DNA of 64,000 bases from M0103 sp040386155 (GCA_040386155.1 JAZKFZ010000003.1:496001-560000), one strand, 5' to 3'; counted from the first letter of the stretch, positions 17,991 through 26,910 are shown. Made by a program: numbers and translations. Notes: generated by a model not told the origin, from the sequence alone.

Positions 17991-18881
17991 ATGTGGAGAT
18001 TCTTATGCATTACAATAGTACTTCTTACACTATCTTCTTGTAGCACCAATTCAAATTCAGAATATGAATTACCGAAAGACGTTTTACTTTATGATAGTCA
18101 ATTAATATCACCGTTTTTTATCGAACAACTCACTGAGGATCCGATAAAAGAAATTCCAGCGTGGAATGATTCACTCATTAAGTTGCTCGCCATCAGTCAA
18201 ATTCAAATTGAAGCTTGGGGTTTAGATAATTCTGAGATCAGCCTCGAGGAATTCAAATTTAACTTTCGTCGACAAGGCTTACTCTATAAATACCTCCACA
18301 CAAACAATAGTGCAAAACCTGCTACAACTACCGAAATTCATTACAAAGCAAGTACTTCGCTAGAATCGGCTGTGGTGAAGAAATATTACAATGAATTGAC
18401 AAATCAACGAATTGTTATGTTAAATAGTAATGATCGCATCGACATTGTTCGAACGCGTAATAAATCGTTTTCTGATACTACTCGTATCTTTGGAACAATA
18501 CAAAAGCCAAAAATTATTATTCACAAATCAGGAAACTACTGCCTAAGTATCAATTTTATTCTGGATGAAAATGCGCCGGTAGACAATATCGCTTCTATCT
18601 GCGAACATTACGCTGTTGATCTCGCTGCTATCAAAAATGCTGAAATGAGTGTTACGTACGTCAACAAAAAGTACCAACCACAAAATGCCTTTCACCTCAA
18701 TGATGAATTTATTCAAACCGATTTGTTAGCGACTTGGGAGTACGAGAATGGCATGCTTCACTCCTATTCCAGATCTATCAACGGAAATTTGATCAAAGAC
18801 TATCTTTTTAAGTATGCTAAAAACAAATTACTTAAGTCGTTTGTTTACAATCAAATGGATTATTCAGTAAAGTACAATTGA
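17991..18881 (+). CDS. Lipoprotein of unknown function
   Basis: A 296-residue protein with a lipoprotein signal peptide (MWRFLCITIVLLTLSSCS; lipobox ending at Cys17). The mature region is mixed alpha/beta with many polar residues, and I recognise no family. The stop codon overlaps the next start in TGATG, so it is very probably translated together with the DUF4268 gene. A candidate leaderless promoter lies immediately ahead. It most likely sits in the outer or inner membrane facing the periplasm. Confidence 0.75.
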   Translation: MWRFLCITIVLLTLSSCSTNSNSEYELPKDVLLYDSQLISPFFIEQLTEDPIKEIPAWNDSLIKLLAISQIQIEAWGLDNSEISLEEFKFNFRRQGLLYKYLHTNNSAKPATTTEIHYKASTSLESAVVKKYYNELTNQRIVMLNSNDRIDIVRTRNKSFSDTTRIFGTIQKPKIIIHKSGNYCLSINFILDENAPVDNIASICEHYAVDLAAIKNAEMSVTYVNKKYQPQNAFHLNDEFIQTDLLATWEYENGMLHSYSRSINGNLIKDYLFKYAKNKLLKSFVYNQMDYSVKYN

Positions 18882-19345
18882 TGCTTTCAAAAGAGGAACG
18901 TAAGCAGCGCAATATTCTATTTTGGGATCTTTTTAAAAAAGAAACGAGAGGTATCCCTTCTTCCAACGGACGGAAAATGAATTGGGTCAATTACCCGACG
19001 GATGTGAAAACTATTTTTTTGCGCATGGAATTGGAGCACGATGCTGTTCGACTTTGCTTTGATATCCAGGCGAAAGATGATGGAATTAGAGCAATCTTGT
19101 ATGAACAGATGACGGAATTGAAAAAAGTGTTGGAAAATTGCATGACTTGGGAAACACGATGGCTAGAGCACTATCCAACGAAAGATGGTCGTGTTATTTC
19201 ACGTATTTTATGGGAAAATACAGAACTCAATTTTTACAACAATGACGATTTTCCACAAATTATTAATTTTCTCAAAGATCGAATCGTGGAATTTGACAAT
19301 TTTTATCAGGAATTCAAAGACATTCTCGTTGCCTTGGCTGAATAA
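18881..19345 (+). CDS. DUF4268 family protein
   Basis: A 154-residue protein. The ATG at 18881, overlapping the previous stop by one base (TGATG), is preferred over the TTG at 18878. The sequence is typical of stand-alone DUF4268: it begins with RNILFWDLFKKE, has GRKMNWVNYPTD (about 29-40), an acidic central strand LCFDIQAKDDGIRAILYEQM and ends with DRIVEFDNFYQEFKDIL. It looks cytosolic, with no signal peptide. The domain also occurs attached to restriction-like endonuclease proteins, but here it is alone, and function remains unknown. Confidence 0.82.
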   Translation: MLSKEERKQRNILFWDLFKKETRGIPSSNGRKMNWVNYPTDVKTIFLRMELEHDAVRLCFDIQAKDDGIRAILYEQMTELKKVLENCMTWETRWLEHYPTKDGRVISRILWENTELNFYNNDDFPQIINFLKDRIVEFDNFYQEFKDILVALAE

Positions 19346-19349
19346 TTAT

Positions 19350-19361
19350 TACATTTGTGAT
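19350..19361 (+). promoter_or_regulatory. -7 box four bases before the anchor-J protein start (leaderless candidate)
   Basis: TACATTTG at 19350-19357, then TGAT, then the ATG at 19362. A TTG at 19329-19331 gives an 18-base spacer, the best -33 element among these sites. Confidence 0.6.
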
Positions 19362-20165
19362 ATGTCAAAATGCTTTTCATTCGTATTTATATTGGGATTT
19401 ATAGCTCAATCTACTGCTCAAACAGATGTGTTATTTACTGATTTCCAATTGGGAATTCCAGCAAGTTTCACCTTAATCGATAATGATGGTTTTACGCCAG
19501 ACGATGCTGTTGCAGAATACAGTAATGCATGGATTTCTAAGCCCGATCCAGAAGATGGAACAAATTTAACAGCCTCGTCAACTTCTTACTTTTCTCCAAC
19601 TGGAACTGCAAGTCGCTGGTTGATTACTAATCAAATGACCTTAGGAAGTTTTGGGAACTTCATGACTTGGAATGCAAAATCACACGATCCATCGTTCCCT
19701 GATGGTTACTTAGTATTGGTTTCAACGACATCTAACCAAATTGCTGATTTTACAGATACTATTGGAAATGTTAATGGAGAATATGCTGATTGGACAGCAA
19801 GATCGATTGACTTGTCGGCAGAAGGTTACAATAATCAAACAGTATATTTTGCATTTGTGAATAAGACTAACAATGGCTTTAAATTGTACTTAGACAGTCT
19901 TCATGTTTGGAAAGAAGATCCAGTAGGAATCAATGAAACTGAAGAAGTTCAATTAGCAATGTATCCAAATCCATTTACGAATTCGATTTCTATAAAAGCA
20001 GATTTTCAAGTAGATTACATTGAATTACTTGATTTCAATGGTAAGTTGTTAGCCACAAAAGAATCTTCCAACGTCATCAATACAGAATTTTTAAAGCCAG
20101 GCATTTACCTTGTTAAAGTGTATGCAAATAATAAAGTGTACGTTCGAAAGGTGATTAAAAATTAA
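19362..20165 (+). CDS. Secreted choice-of-anchor J protein with T9SS type A sorting domain
   Basis: A 267-residue protein starting at 19362, where a clean signal peptide begins (MSKCFSFVFILGFIAQSTAQ). The open frame continues upstream to 19185, but that part lies inside the DUF4268 gene. Residues 22-180 form a jelly-roll, cleaved-adhesin/choice-of-anchor-J type domain (VLFTDFQLG, SRWLITNQM, NKTNNGFKLYLDSLHVW). Residues about 195-267 form a Por-type sorting domain with YPNPF and the terminal GIYLVKVYANNKVYVRKVIK block. It is exported by Sec, then across the outer membrane by the T9SS. The 3' end overlaps the convergent gene by 11 bases. Confidence 0.88.
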   Translation: MSKCFSFVFILGFIAQSTAQTDVLFTDFQLGIPASFTLIDNDGFTPDDAVAEYSNAWISKPDPEDGTNLTASSTSYFSPTGTASRWLITNQMTLGSFGNFMTWNAKSHDPSFPDGYLVLVSTTSNQIADFTDTIGNVNGEYADWTARSIDLSAEGYNNQTVYFAFVNKTNNGFKLYLDSLHVWKEDPVGINETEEVQLAMYPNPFTNSISIKADFQVDYIELLDFNGKLLATKESSNVINTEFLKPGIYLVKVYANNKVYVRKVIKN

Positions 20166-20583
20166 GCTCCGGTAGCGGAATAATTTCTAATTTGTAACTG
20201 AGATCAGATTCTTTTGTTGGTGCAAGAATCACTTTATTCTCTTCCATACTAACGATTTTGAAATCCCACTTTTCATTTTGGAAGTACAAGGTAATTTTTT
20301 TATCCGAAGAATATACTGAATATTCCCCCTTTTTTCCTGCCTGTGTTCCTAGTTTCTTTAGCGCTTGGAAGTAGCATTTTCCGCTATTGTAAAAGATTAC
20401 AATATCTTTATCATTGGGGAGTTTTGGAGCAAAATTTTTGTCGCCTACCATTACTTTATTCAACATCCAAACTTTACTGTTTCCATCATTAAACAATGAT
20501 TCATAGTTGACAGCATGGAATTCGTTGTTGTCGATGCAAGATGTGAGTAGCAACAATCCCAATGAAAGAGCAAACAACTTCAT
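20155..20583 (-). CDS. Small lipoprotein of unknown function
   Basis: A 142-residue protein with a lipoprotein signal (MKLFALSLGLLLLTSC; Cys16). The mature 126 residues form a compact beta-rich domain, with VWMLNKVMVGDKNF and WDFKIVSMEENKVILAP segments like the lipocalin-like domains common in Bacteroidota lipoproteins, although the resemblance is weak. It ends in a Pro-rich tail. It overlaps the convergent T9SS cargo gene by 11 bases at the 3' end. Confidence 0.72.
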   Translation of the reverse strand: MKLFALSLGLLLLTSCIDNNEFHAVNYESLFNDGNSKVWMLNKVMVGDKNFAPKLPNDKDIVIFYNSGKCYFQALKKLGTQAGKKGEYSVYSSDKKITLYFQNEKWDFKIVSMEENKVILAPTKESDLSYKLEIIPLPELNF

Positions 20584-20643
20584 TAAAATAACATTTTTCG
20601 GATTGATAAAACTAGTTCTAAATTAACCTCCAAAAAGGTTTAA

Positions 20644-21780
20644 TTAGTTGATAATTTGAAATCGTTTGGTACTATTACCTATTTTAAGTAGGTATATCGC
20701 TGATTTTAAATATGATACATCTATCATTTCAGAGCCTAAGACGCTACCGTTGGCAATCTCAACACCCATTAAATCGAAAATTTCATAGTTTATTGCCGAA
20801 TCAAAATTGCCTTTAAGCCAAAAAGATCCGTTATTAGGATTTGGATATATCTCAAATTCACTCATTTCATTCTCATTCAAGCCCAACTCAGTGCAACCAA
20901 TTAATCCATTAATGTTGTACTTAGAAACAAAATTCCAAACTTCTTTTGATGCGTTGATGTCGTAATTTGTTCCCGAAATCGGAAATGCACTTCCCGCCCA
21001 GGTATGAGCTCCTCCTGTAATTTTAAAATGTACCACTTCAGTGCAATTATCGCCATTACTATACACTATTTTTTCAACCGTGCTCCCGTCTGTTGTATTG
21101 GTGTTCGAAATTGCTGTTGTTGTTGGAGCATCACAATTATTGTAATTAGACCAATGCGTTAAAAGAGATGACATTGAAGCTGACCAACCTGCACCACCAT
21201 TATAAGGTACAGTTCCATCTGCTGTGCCGTGAATTTGCAAGACTGGTGTAGGGTGTGTTGCATCACAATTCGACATCGTAAATGGTACAATTGAGCCTGT
21301 AACAGAACCAATGGCTGCAATTCGATTACTTAAATTACATGCTAAATGGAAACTCATAAATCCACCATTCGACATTCCAGTTGAATAAACTCTACTTTGA
21401 TCAATAGCATAGTCAGCAGCAATAGAGTCAATTAGCGCCTCAGTAAAGCCAACATCATCTGTTCCACTTCCACCCCATCCTACATTGAAATGCGTTGTAC
21501 TTGTATTATCTACAGTACCTTGAGGGTGAACAATGAGGAATCCTGCTGTATCGGCAATTGGACGAAAGTCGCCGTAAAAAATCTGTTGACTTGAACTACT
21601 TCCATAACCATGAAAGTTAAAAAGTAGAGGAACATCTGAAGATCCGTCGTAATTCGCTGGAACATAAAGGATATAAGTTCTTGTGATTCCATCGTGCAGT
21701 ATGGAACCATTGATGGTTTGTTGAGCGTTTAACCGCGAAAACGCAGCGACAAATAATAGAAATACGAGTGCTTTTTTCAT
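20644..21780 (-). CDS. Secreted PHB-depolymerase/LpqC-like esterase with T9SS sorting domain
   Basis: A 378-residue protein with a signal peptide (MKKALVFLLFVAAFSRLNAQQ). The alpha/beta-hydrolase domain (about 22-290) has the oxyanion FNFHGYGSS, the nucleophile elbow STGMSNGGFM with its Ser near residue 143, the acid loop QIHGTADGTVPYNGG and the catalytic His in GGAHTWAG. This matches the polyhydroxybutyrate-depolymerase/feruloyl-esterase (LpqC) group. A type A sorting domain with YPNPNNGSFWLKG closes the protein. It should hydrolyse esters of polymers outside the cell; the polymer is not known. A near-match -7 box (TATATTTA) lies four bases before the ATG. Confidence 0.87.
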   Translation of the reverse strand: MKKALVFLLFVAAFSRLNAQQTINGSILHDGITRTYILYVPANYDGSSDVPLLFNFHGYGSSSSQQIFYGDFRPIADTAGFLIVHPQGTVDNTSTTHFNVGWGGSGTDDVGFTEALIDSIAADYAIDQSRVYSTGMSNGGFMSFHLACNLSNRIAAIGSVTGSIVPFTMSNCDATHPTPVLQIHGTADGTVPYNGGAGWSASMSSLLTHWSNYNNCDAPTTTAISNTNTTDGSTVEKIVYSNGDNCTEVVHFKITGGAHTWAGSAFPISGTNYDINASKEVWNFVSKYNINGLIGCTELGLNENEMSEFEIYPNPNNGSFWLKGNFDSAINYEIFDLMGVEIANGSVLGSEMIDVSYLKSAIYLLKIGNSTKRFQIIN

Positions 21781-21894
21781 GTCATAAATATATCAATAAA
21801 GTGATAACAATTGTGCTATTTCAAAATAGAATAATCAATAGGACTTTGAATTTCGATCGATGATCCAGCAATCAAGTAATACTACTAATCGATA

Positions 21895-22548
21895 TCAAAA
21901 GAACATGTTTTGTTGCGAAAGCACTTTTTTAATTTCCACCTTCATTGAATCTTTAAATGCCTCTTTCACTGGCCCGCCCCAGTTATCGCCTTGAATTACC
22001 TCTACTGAAGCGAATTCATATTTGGCACCATTCCAAGAAAAATAACAATTATAAAAAATGGGTTCGTCCTCCTCTCTTCCATTGAAGCGCAGCAGAAGAT
22101 CATCATAACCTGTAGACGATTTTCGTGTTCCAATCAAATTTGCCACAAATCCATTCGCCTTCACCAATTGCCCACGTTCTCTAACGAATACCAATAATCT
22201 ACGCAGTGGAAATCCTGATACTTTTGATTTGATTTGCAACAAGAAACTATTTTCAAGCGGAATTTGCTTGTTCATAGCGAAAAACTTAAAAAACTTGGGA
22301 CTACACGATGGGTGGTCATAATCAGTTGTATCTGACGTTTTTTCAGAACATAAATTCAACTCCTTCAGCAGGTCCTTCATCTTTGGATTTTCAAAAGCCT
22401 CATCAGAAAACAAGGTCTCGATGGGTGTAATATCAGATGCCTTTGATGTAACTTCCTTGTCTTTAGCTTTGACACCTTCATTATCCCCGCACGAGCTTAT
22501 TGCTAATATCGTTGCAAAAAAAAGGCAAAATTTTAGAACTATTTTCAT
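21895..22548 (-). CDS. Lipoprotein of unknown function
   Basis: A 217-residue protein with a lipobox (LAISSC, Cys20) and a charged linker after it. Two cysteines (in LNLCSEKTSD and HPSCSPKF) may form a disulphide in the periplasm. The C-terminal half is beta-rich with FPLRRLLVFVRERGQLVKANG and RKSSTGYDDLLLRFNG. I do not recognise a family. It lies upstream of the esterase gene on the same strand with a 114-base gap, and just downstream of the HMG-CoA lyase gene. Confidence 0.7.
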   Translation of the reverse strand: MKIVLKFCLFFATILAISSCGDNEGVKAKDKEVTSKASDITPIETLFSDEAFENPKMKDLLKELNLCSEKTSDTTDYDHPSCSPKFFKFFAMNKQIPLENSFLLQIKSKVSGFPLRRLLVFVRERGQLVKANGFVANLIGTRKSSTGYDDLLLRFNGREEDEPIFYNCYFSWNGAKYEFASVEVIQGDNWGGPVKEAFKDSMKVEIKKVLSQQNMFF

Positions 22549-22582
22549 GATTTTAATAACTTAATTCCCTTAAAAAGTAACG

Positions 22583-23443
22583 TTAAAGTGGAAAAACTTG
22601 CAGTGCTAATTGCTGTGCGGCTTGAAATTCATTCAAGTTGATTCCGGTTTCAATATTGTTTTCTACCATCCACTCTACCATTAATTCAGTTGGCATATTG
22701 CCAGTAAGATCGTCTTTCGCCATTGGACAGCCTCCAAATCCTTTAATTGCACCATCGAAACGTCTACAACCACTTTCGTAAGCCGCTTGCACCAAGTTTC
22801 GTGCATTGTGTGGTAAGGTATGTAAGTGTGCTCCAAATTCTACTTTTGGTAATGAAGGAATTAGATGCTGGTACAAATAATTCACATCCTCAATACTTGC
22901 AGTGCCAATGGTGTCACTTACAGCTAAAATGTTAATTCCAAGTTCAGAATAAAGCCGTTGCGACCAATTGAAAACAATTTCCGCATCCCAATGCTCTCCG
23001 TAAGGATTTCCAAAACCCATCGATAAATAAACGACTAATTTCTTTCCTGCTCTATCCGCTAATGCTTTGATGTTTTCAACCCGCTTGACAGCATCAGCAA
23101 TCGTAGAGTTTGTATTTCTCAATTGGAATTGCTCAGAGACCGAAAATGGAAATCCAAGATAACTAATTTCGTCAAATTGAACAGCATCCTCTGCTCCGCG
23201 CTCATTAGCAATAATAGCTAGCAATTTGGTTTTTTCTACATTCTTTAAGTGGCTGAGGACTTGAGCAGTGTCCCGCATTTGAGGAATGGCCTTGGGTGAC
23301 ACAAAACTACCAAAGTCGATACTATCGAAGCCGCATTCAATCAATTGATTAATGTAATTGGCCTTTACTTCAGTGGGAATGAAGTCATGAAGTCCTTGCA
23401 TTGCATCGCGTGGACATTCAATTATTTTAACGTTTTCCTTCAT
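22583..23443 (-). CDS. Hydroxymethylglutaryl-CoA lyase
   Basis: Cleaves HMG-CoA to acetyl-CoA and acetoacetate, the last step of leucine breakdown. It is a 286-residue DRE-TIM barrel enzyme. Visible residues are the PRDAMQG start motif (11-17, metal-binding Asp13), the metal-site His206 and His208 in GAHLHTL, and the signature GFGGCPMA with catalytic Cys239. Leucine-pathway partners are not in the window. It overlaps the upstream pyrD by 17 bases, so the two are on one transcript although they act in unrelated pathways. Confidence 0.93.
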   Translation of the reverse strand: MKENVKIIECPRDAMQGLHDFIPTEVKANYINQLIECGFDSIDFGSFVSPKAIPQMRDTAQVLSHLKNVEKTKLLAIIANERGAEDAVQFDEISYLGFPFSVSEQFQLRNTNSTIADAVKRVENIKALADRAGKKLVVYLSMGFGNPYGEHWDAEIVFNWSQRLYSELGINILAVSDTIGTASIEDVNYLYQHLIPSLPKVEFGAHLHTLPHNARNLVQAAYESGCRRFDGAIKGFGGCPMAKDDLTGNMPTELMVEWMVENNIETGINLNEFQAAQQLALQVFPL

Positions 23444-24470
23444 ATTGCTTCAAGATAGCATTATTAATTTTCTTTACCAATCCTGGGCCTTCATAGATGA
23501 ATCCAGTGTATAATTGCACCAGCGAAGCACCGGCATCCAATTTCTCAAGAGCCTCTTCTGCTGAATGAATTCCACCAACCCCAATGATAGGGAATGCTTT
23601 ATTTGATTTTTCCGAAAGATATCGAATAACTTCTGTTGATCTTTCGCTAAGCGGTTTGCCTGAAATCCCGCCAGCACCTAACGCTTCAACAATTTTTGAA
23701 TCTGTTGTCAAACCCGATCGATCAATAGTTGTATTGGTGGCAATCACGCCATCAATGTTCGTTTCAGCAACAATTTCAATGATGTCATCCAATTGTTCGT
23801 TGGTTAAATCGGGTGCAATTTTCAGAAGAATTGGTTTTTGTTTAACATTGTTTCTATTTTCGATCATCAGGGTACTCAACAATTCTTTTAGTGGTTCCTT
23901 TTCTTGCAGTGCCCGCAAGTTGGGTGTATTTGGAGACGATACATTCACCACGAAATAATCAACATAATTAAACAATGCTTGAAATGATTTCACGTAATCG
24001 GAAGTAGCATCTTCGTTCGGGGTCACTTTATTCTTACCTATGTTTCCTCCAATAATAATATTGGTTTTTCTGTTACGCAGATTGGCTACCATAGCCTCCA
24101 CTCCATTATTATTGAATCCCATTCTATTGAGGATGGCTTCATCTTCTTTTAATCTAAATAGACGAGGCTTATCATTTCCATCTTGAGCCAAAGGCGTAAC
24201 GGTACCCACTTCAATAAATCCAAAACCACAATGTTGTAAGTCTTGAAACATAGAAGCATTCTTATCAAATCCTGCTGCTAAGCCCACTGGGTTAGGGAAT
24301 TTTATTCCGAACACAACTGTCTCCAATCTTGAATCATCAACTGCGTAGCATTTTCTGAAGAAAAATTTACCGGAAGGAATTTTTAATACAAATTTTAATA
24401 GTGCAGCTGTAAAATAGTGAACCTTTTCAGGATCAAATAAAAACAAAGTGCTTCGCAGTAATTTATACAT
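23427..24470 (-). CDS. pyrD: Dihydroorotate dehydrogenase (quinone), class 2
   Basis: Oxidises dihydroorotate to orotate, passing electrons to quinone in pyrimidine synthesis. It has 347 residues, and the N-terminal helical extension (1-40) that docks on the membrane marks class 2. FMN/substrate motifs are VGLAAGFDKN (62-71), NRMGFNNNG (115-123), NVSSPNTPNLR with the catalytic base Ser178/179, and the C-terminal GVGGIHS and LYTGFIYEGP phosphate-binding segments. It is first of a two-gene unit with the HMG-CoA lyase gene and has a -7 box directly before its ATG. Confidence 0.96.
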   Translation of the reverse strand: MYKLLRSTLFLFDPEKVHYFTAALLKFVLKIPSGKFFFRKCYAVDDSRLETVVFGIKFPNPVGLAAGFDKNASMFQDLQHCGFGFIEVGTVTPLAQDGNDKPRLFRLKEDEAILNRMGFNNNGVEAMVANLRNRKTNIIIGGNIGKNKVTPNEDATSDYVKSFQALFNYVDYFVVNVSSPNTPNLRALQEKEPLKELLSTLMIENRNNVKQKPILLKIAPDLTNEQLDDIIEIVAETNIDGVIATNTTIDRSGLTTDSKIVEALGAGGISGKPLSERSTEVIRYLSEKSNKAFPIIGVGGIHSAEEALEKLDAGASLVQLYTGFIYEGPGLVKKINNAILKQYEGKR

Positions 24471-24482
24471 AGTACAAAAATA
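24471..24482 (-). promoter_or_regulatory. -7 box four bases before pyrD (leaderless candidate)
   Basis: On the minus strand TATTTTTG (24482-24475), then TACT, then the ATG at 24470. It sits 12 bases beyond the terminator of the preceding gene. Confidence 0.55.
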
Positions 24483-24487
24483 GAGAT

Positions 24488-24515
24488 AAAAAAAAAGACC
24501 TCACTTGGAGGTCTT
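24488..24515 (-). terminator. Rho-independent terminator after the outer-membrane barrel gene
   Basis: Arms 24495-24502 and 24508-24515 pair perfectly (AAGACCTC core) around a 5-base loop. The A-run 24488-24496 gives the U-tract on the minus strand. Confidence 0.85.
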
Positions 24516-24542
24516 AAGTATTTTTAAAAAACAATCAACAGA

Positions 24543-25478
24543 TTAGAATTTGTAACGACCTCTATTGAATTGGTACATTCTACGTTGCTTACTGTTGTTT
24601 TTATACGTTAAATTTCGTGCAAATACAATATTTAATGTGTAATAAGCATCTTTTTGTTTTTGACCTCTCACTTGACCTGGCGCAAACCAAGTAGCATTTT
24701 GGGAAGCTGGGTTTGACAAATAAGCTGCTGCAGGTGACCCAAGTGCTGCTGGATCGTAATATACACCGCCAACATCATCAATATAGTCAGAGAATGTTTT
24801 AATGTAAGTGGCTTCAATGCCCATTCTCCACATTTGACCTAAGCCCATTCTAAATCCAATTCCAAAAGGAATAGTTGCAGTAATACCTAGATATTTTTTT
24901 GGACCACCAGTCATTCCTTGACCTTCTGTATTTAAACCTTTAAGATTTACCCAATCTCCTTGATACTGAGCTTGAGGATTGTAGTATAATGCACCTGCAC
25001 CTGTGTACACGTACAAACGAAAGTTTTTATCTTTAAAGTATTTATGTCCTGGTAGTTTGTAGCGAGCACCAAATTTTTCATTGGCATAAATGATAAACTC
25101 AATTCTTTGTTGAATCTCAAAAGAAAAAGATCTGAAATGCAAATTTCTGCTATTACGAATAATTTCATTCGTCATTGCATCATTTCCTCTCAACCACATG
25201 AAATTTACCGTAGTCGAAGTTGCAAACATAGGGTGAAAACGGAATCTATAACCTAGCATCCCACTAATTCCAGTTGAAGGCAAATCAATATCAACTAAAG
25301 AGTAGTCTTTACCAATTCTATCTCTTCCCCCTAAATCCCCAGTAAATTGAGACGCCCCAATTCCGAAGATCACTTCTTTCTTATTTAATGACCAGTTTTT
25401 TTGAGTATTAAAGTTAGTATGTTGCCCAAAAACAACAGTTGTAAATACTAAAAAGAAGATAGATAATAAGTTTTTCAT
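24543..25478 (-). CDS. Outer-membrane beta-barrel protein, DUF6089-like
   Basis: A 311-residue protein with a signal peptide (MKNLLSIFFLVFTTVVFGQ). The barrel region shows the pattern of Bacteroidota DUF6089-type proteins: IGASQFTGDLGG near residue 40, GYRFRFHPMFATS near 75, a block of FSFEIQQRIEF, and LGITATIPFGIGFRMGLG with a following aromatic strand. A Lys/Arg/Tyr-rich end (QRRMYQFNRGRYKF) ends in Phe, as usual for BAM substrates. Function unknown, possibly structural in the outer membrane. It is a single gene closed by its own terminator. Confidence 0.8.
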   Translation of the reverse strand: MKNLLSIFFLVFTTVVFGQHTNFNTQKNWSLNKKEVIFGIGASQFTGDLGGRDRIGKDYSLVDIDLPSTGISGMLGYRFRFHPMFATSTTVNFMWLRGNDAMTNEIIRNSRNLHFRSFSFEIQQRIEFIIYANEKFGARYKLPGHKYFKDKNFRLYVYTGAGALYYNPQAQYQGDWVNLKGLNTEGQGMTGGPKKYLGITATIPFGIGFRMGLGQMWRMGIEATYIKTFSDYIDDVGGVYYDPAALGSPAAAYLSNPASQNATWFAPGQVRGQKQKDAYYTLNIVFARNLTYKNNSKQRRMYQFNRGRYKF

Positions 25479-25595
25479 AATAGATTTTCAGTGCTTATAC
25501 TTAAAAACGACATAAAAGTACAACAAATATCTTGAAAACTAAATAATCGGTATTATTTTTTTATGAAAAATCAATTGTTAACTTAATTTCAAGGC

Positions 25596-26333
25596 TTAAT
25601 TACTTGCAATAATCTGAAAATTCATTGCTGGTGAAACGTACTTGGATGTACTACTTTCAGAAATAATATCGGTAATAAACATCAATTGCCCATTACCTTC
25701 TTTTTTCAACGCTTCACAAACATTTGTAGGAATTTTATCGCCCTGAATGTTCAATGAAATTCCATCATTATTTCCAGTTAAAAGAAGTTTAAACGATACC
25801 ACTTTTAAATTTTCATCCTCAAAACGAATCGTTGGATCTGAGCATAATTTATCAATTGAAATAACTCCTTCTTGCAAACCGCCAATACTTGGTAATTTTG
25901 ATTTCTTCTTTTGCGGAGCTTGTGCATCTGTAGTTGCAGACGGTGGCGCTATGTCAGCATGTGACATTGGCAGGCTATAGTTCATTTCTCGCACTTTTAT
26001 CTCCTTTACCTTTTGTGCTTTCGCTGGCTTCTTACTTTTTGAAGTTGGCGAGAATCCTGCAACTGCTATTTTAGTAGCGGGTAGCTTTTGCTGAGTGGTT
26101 TTAGAACTGACTATTTCGACGTTTGTAGCTTCTTTATTATCGAAGTTAATGGCGCCAATAGTGAGTACTAAAGCGATACTCGACAAGCCAATTACCCCGT
26201 AAAAAAGAGGTTTCTTCCATACGGGGATTTGACTGTACTTATACTGTGATAAAATGTGTTGAAAATTCTGTTTTGATTGAATTTGTTCCGTGTCCAGCGG
26301 TTTACGATCCAAATTGATTTTCCGTGTTTCCAT
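25596..26333 (-). CDS. Membrane-anchored protein overlapping an ECF sigma gene (putative anti-sigma factor)
   Basis: A 245-residue protein with a soluble N-terminal part of about 40 residues, one transmembrane helix (about 44-63, FYGVIGLSSIALVLTIGAI) and a periplasmic part. The latter has a basic Lys/Pro-rich linker and a C-terminal beta-rich domain (about 155-245). The start lies inside the sigma factor gene (32-base overlap), so the two are co-translated. Topology and position fit a regulator of the sigma factor, but the N-terminal part shows no clear zinc anti-sigma HxxxCxxC motif, so this role is inferred from context only. Confidence 0.68.
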   Translation of the reverse strand: METRKINLDRKPLDTEQIQSKQNFQHILSQYKYSQIPVWKKPLFYGVIGLSSIALVLTIGAINFDNKEATNVEIVSSKTTQQKLPATKIAVAGFSPTSKSKKPAKAQKVKEIKVREMNYSLPMSHADIAPPSATTDAQAPQKKKSKLPSIGGLQEGVISIDKLCSDPTIRFEDENLKVVSFKLLLTGNNDGISLNIQGDKIPTNVCEALKKEGNGQLMFITDIISESSTSKYVSPAMNFQIIASN

Positions 26334-26910
26334 AATTAATTTTCGTAGAATTAAATAAAGTTTTTAGTTTTTCAATTGCTCGAAAAGCTTTTACTTTCGC
26401 GTTATTTTCTGTAATGTCTAAAATGTCGCCAATTTCTTTAAATGAACGTTTCTCAAAAAAACGCATTTCAATTAATTGAAGATCTTTTTCTTTGACCAAC
26501 TTCAAACAGTGAAGCAGTTTTTGTTTGTTCTCTTCTCGGTCATCTTCTTCCATTTCGTCAATCATCTGAAATAAGTGCACATTCTCAACATTCACTGTTC
26601 GTTGCGCTTTCTTATCGCGAAATGACTGATACAATTCGCTTTTAGCAATTCGATACAACCAAGAGCTAAATGGCACACCTCTGTATTCGAAGCGATGAAT
26701 ATTATTCAATGCTTTCAAAAACACTTGAGACGTTACATCAAAAGCTAAATCTTGGTCATCCATCCGTTGATAGATGTAACGAAATATTTGCTCATGGTAC
26801 TTTCTGTACAAAGGTCCAAATTGAGCTGGATCTCTTTGCGCTTCTCTTACCAAAACCAACTCCTCCTCTATTCGTTGGCTCGACTGGTGATACATCGGGT
26901 TCACTGCCAT
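26302..26910 (-). CDS. ECF-type RNA polymerase sigma factor
   Basis: A 202-residue sigma-70 family protein. Region 2 spans about 30-95 (FGPLYRKYHEQIFRYIYQRM, DLAFDVTSQVFLKAL, then FSSWLYRIAKSELYQSFRDKK). Region 4 spans about 135-190 with the helix-turn-helix RSFKEIGDILDITENNAKVKAFRAIEKL. The spacing without region 3 is that of ECF sigma factors. It directs transcription of an unknown regulon. The overlapping membrane protein gene downstream may encode its control partner. No -7 box of the TAnnTTTG type was seen before its ATG, so it may be driven by itself or another sigma factor. Confidence 0.92.
   Translation of the reverse strand: MAVNPMYHQSSQRIEEELVLVREAQRDPAQFGPLYRKYHEQIFRYIYQRMDDQDLAFDVTSQVFLKALNNIHRFEYRGVPFSSWLYRIAKSELYQSFRDKKAQRTVNVENVHLFQMIDEMEEDDREENKQKLLHCLKLVKEKDLQLIEMRFFEKRSFKEIGDILDITENNAKVKAFRAIEKLKTLFNSTKINYGNTENQFGS

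Noticed and set aside
19185..19361. Upstream extension of the anchor-J protein frame
   Set aside because: It overlaps the DUF4268 gene and would place 59 residues before a perfect signal peptide; the ATG at 19362 has a promoter box in front.
24543..25478. T9SS component (PorP/SprF) assignment for the barrel gene
   Set aside because: The opening and block order fit DUF6089-type barrels better, and no other T9SS machinery gene is adjacent.
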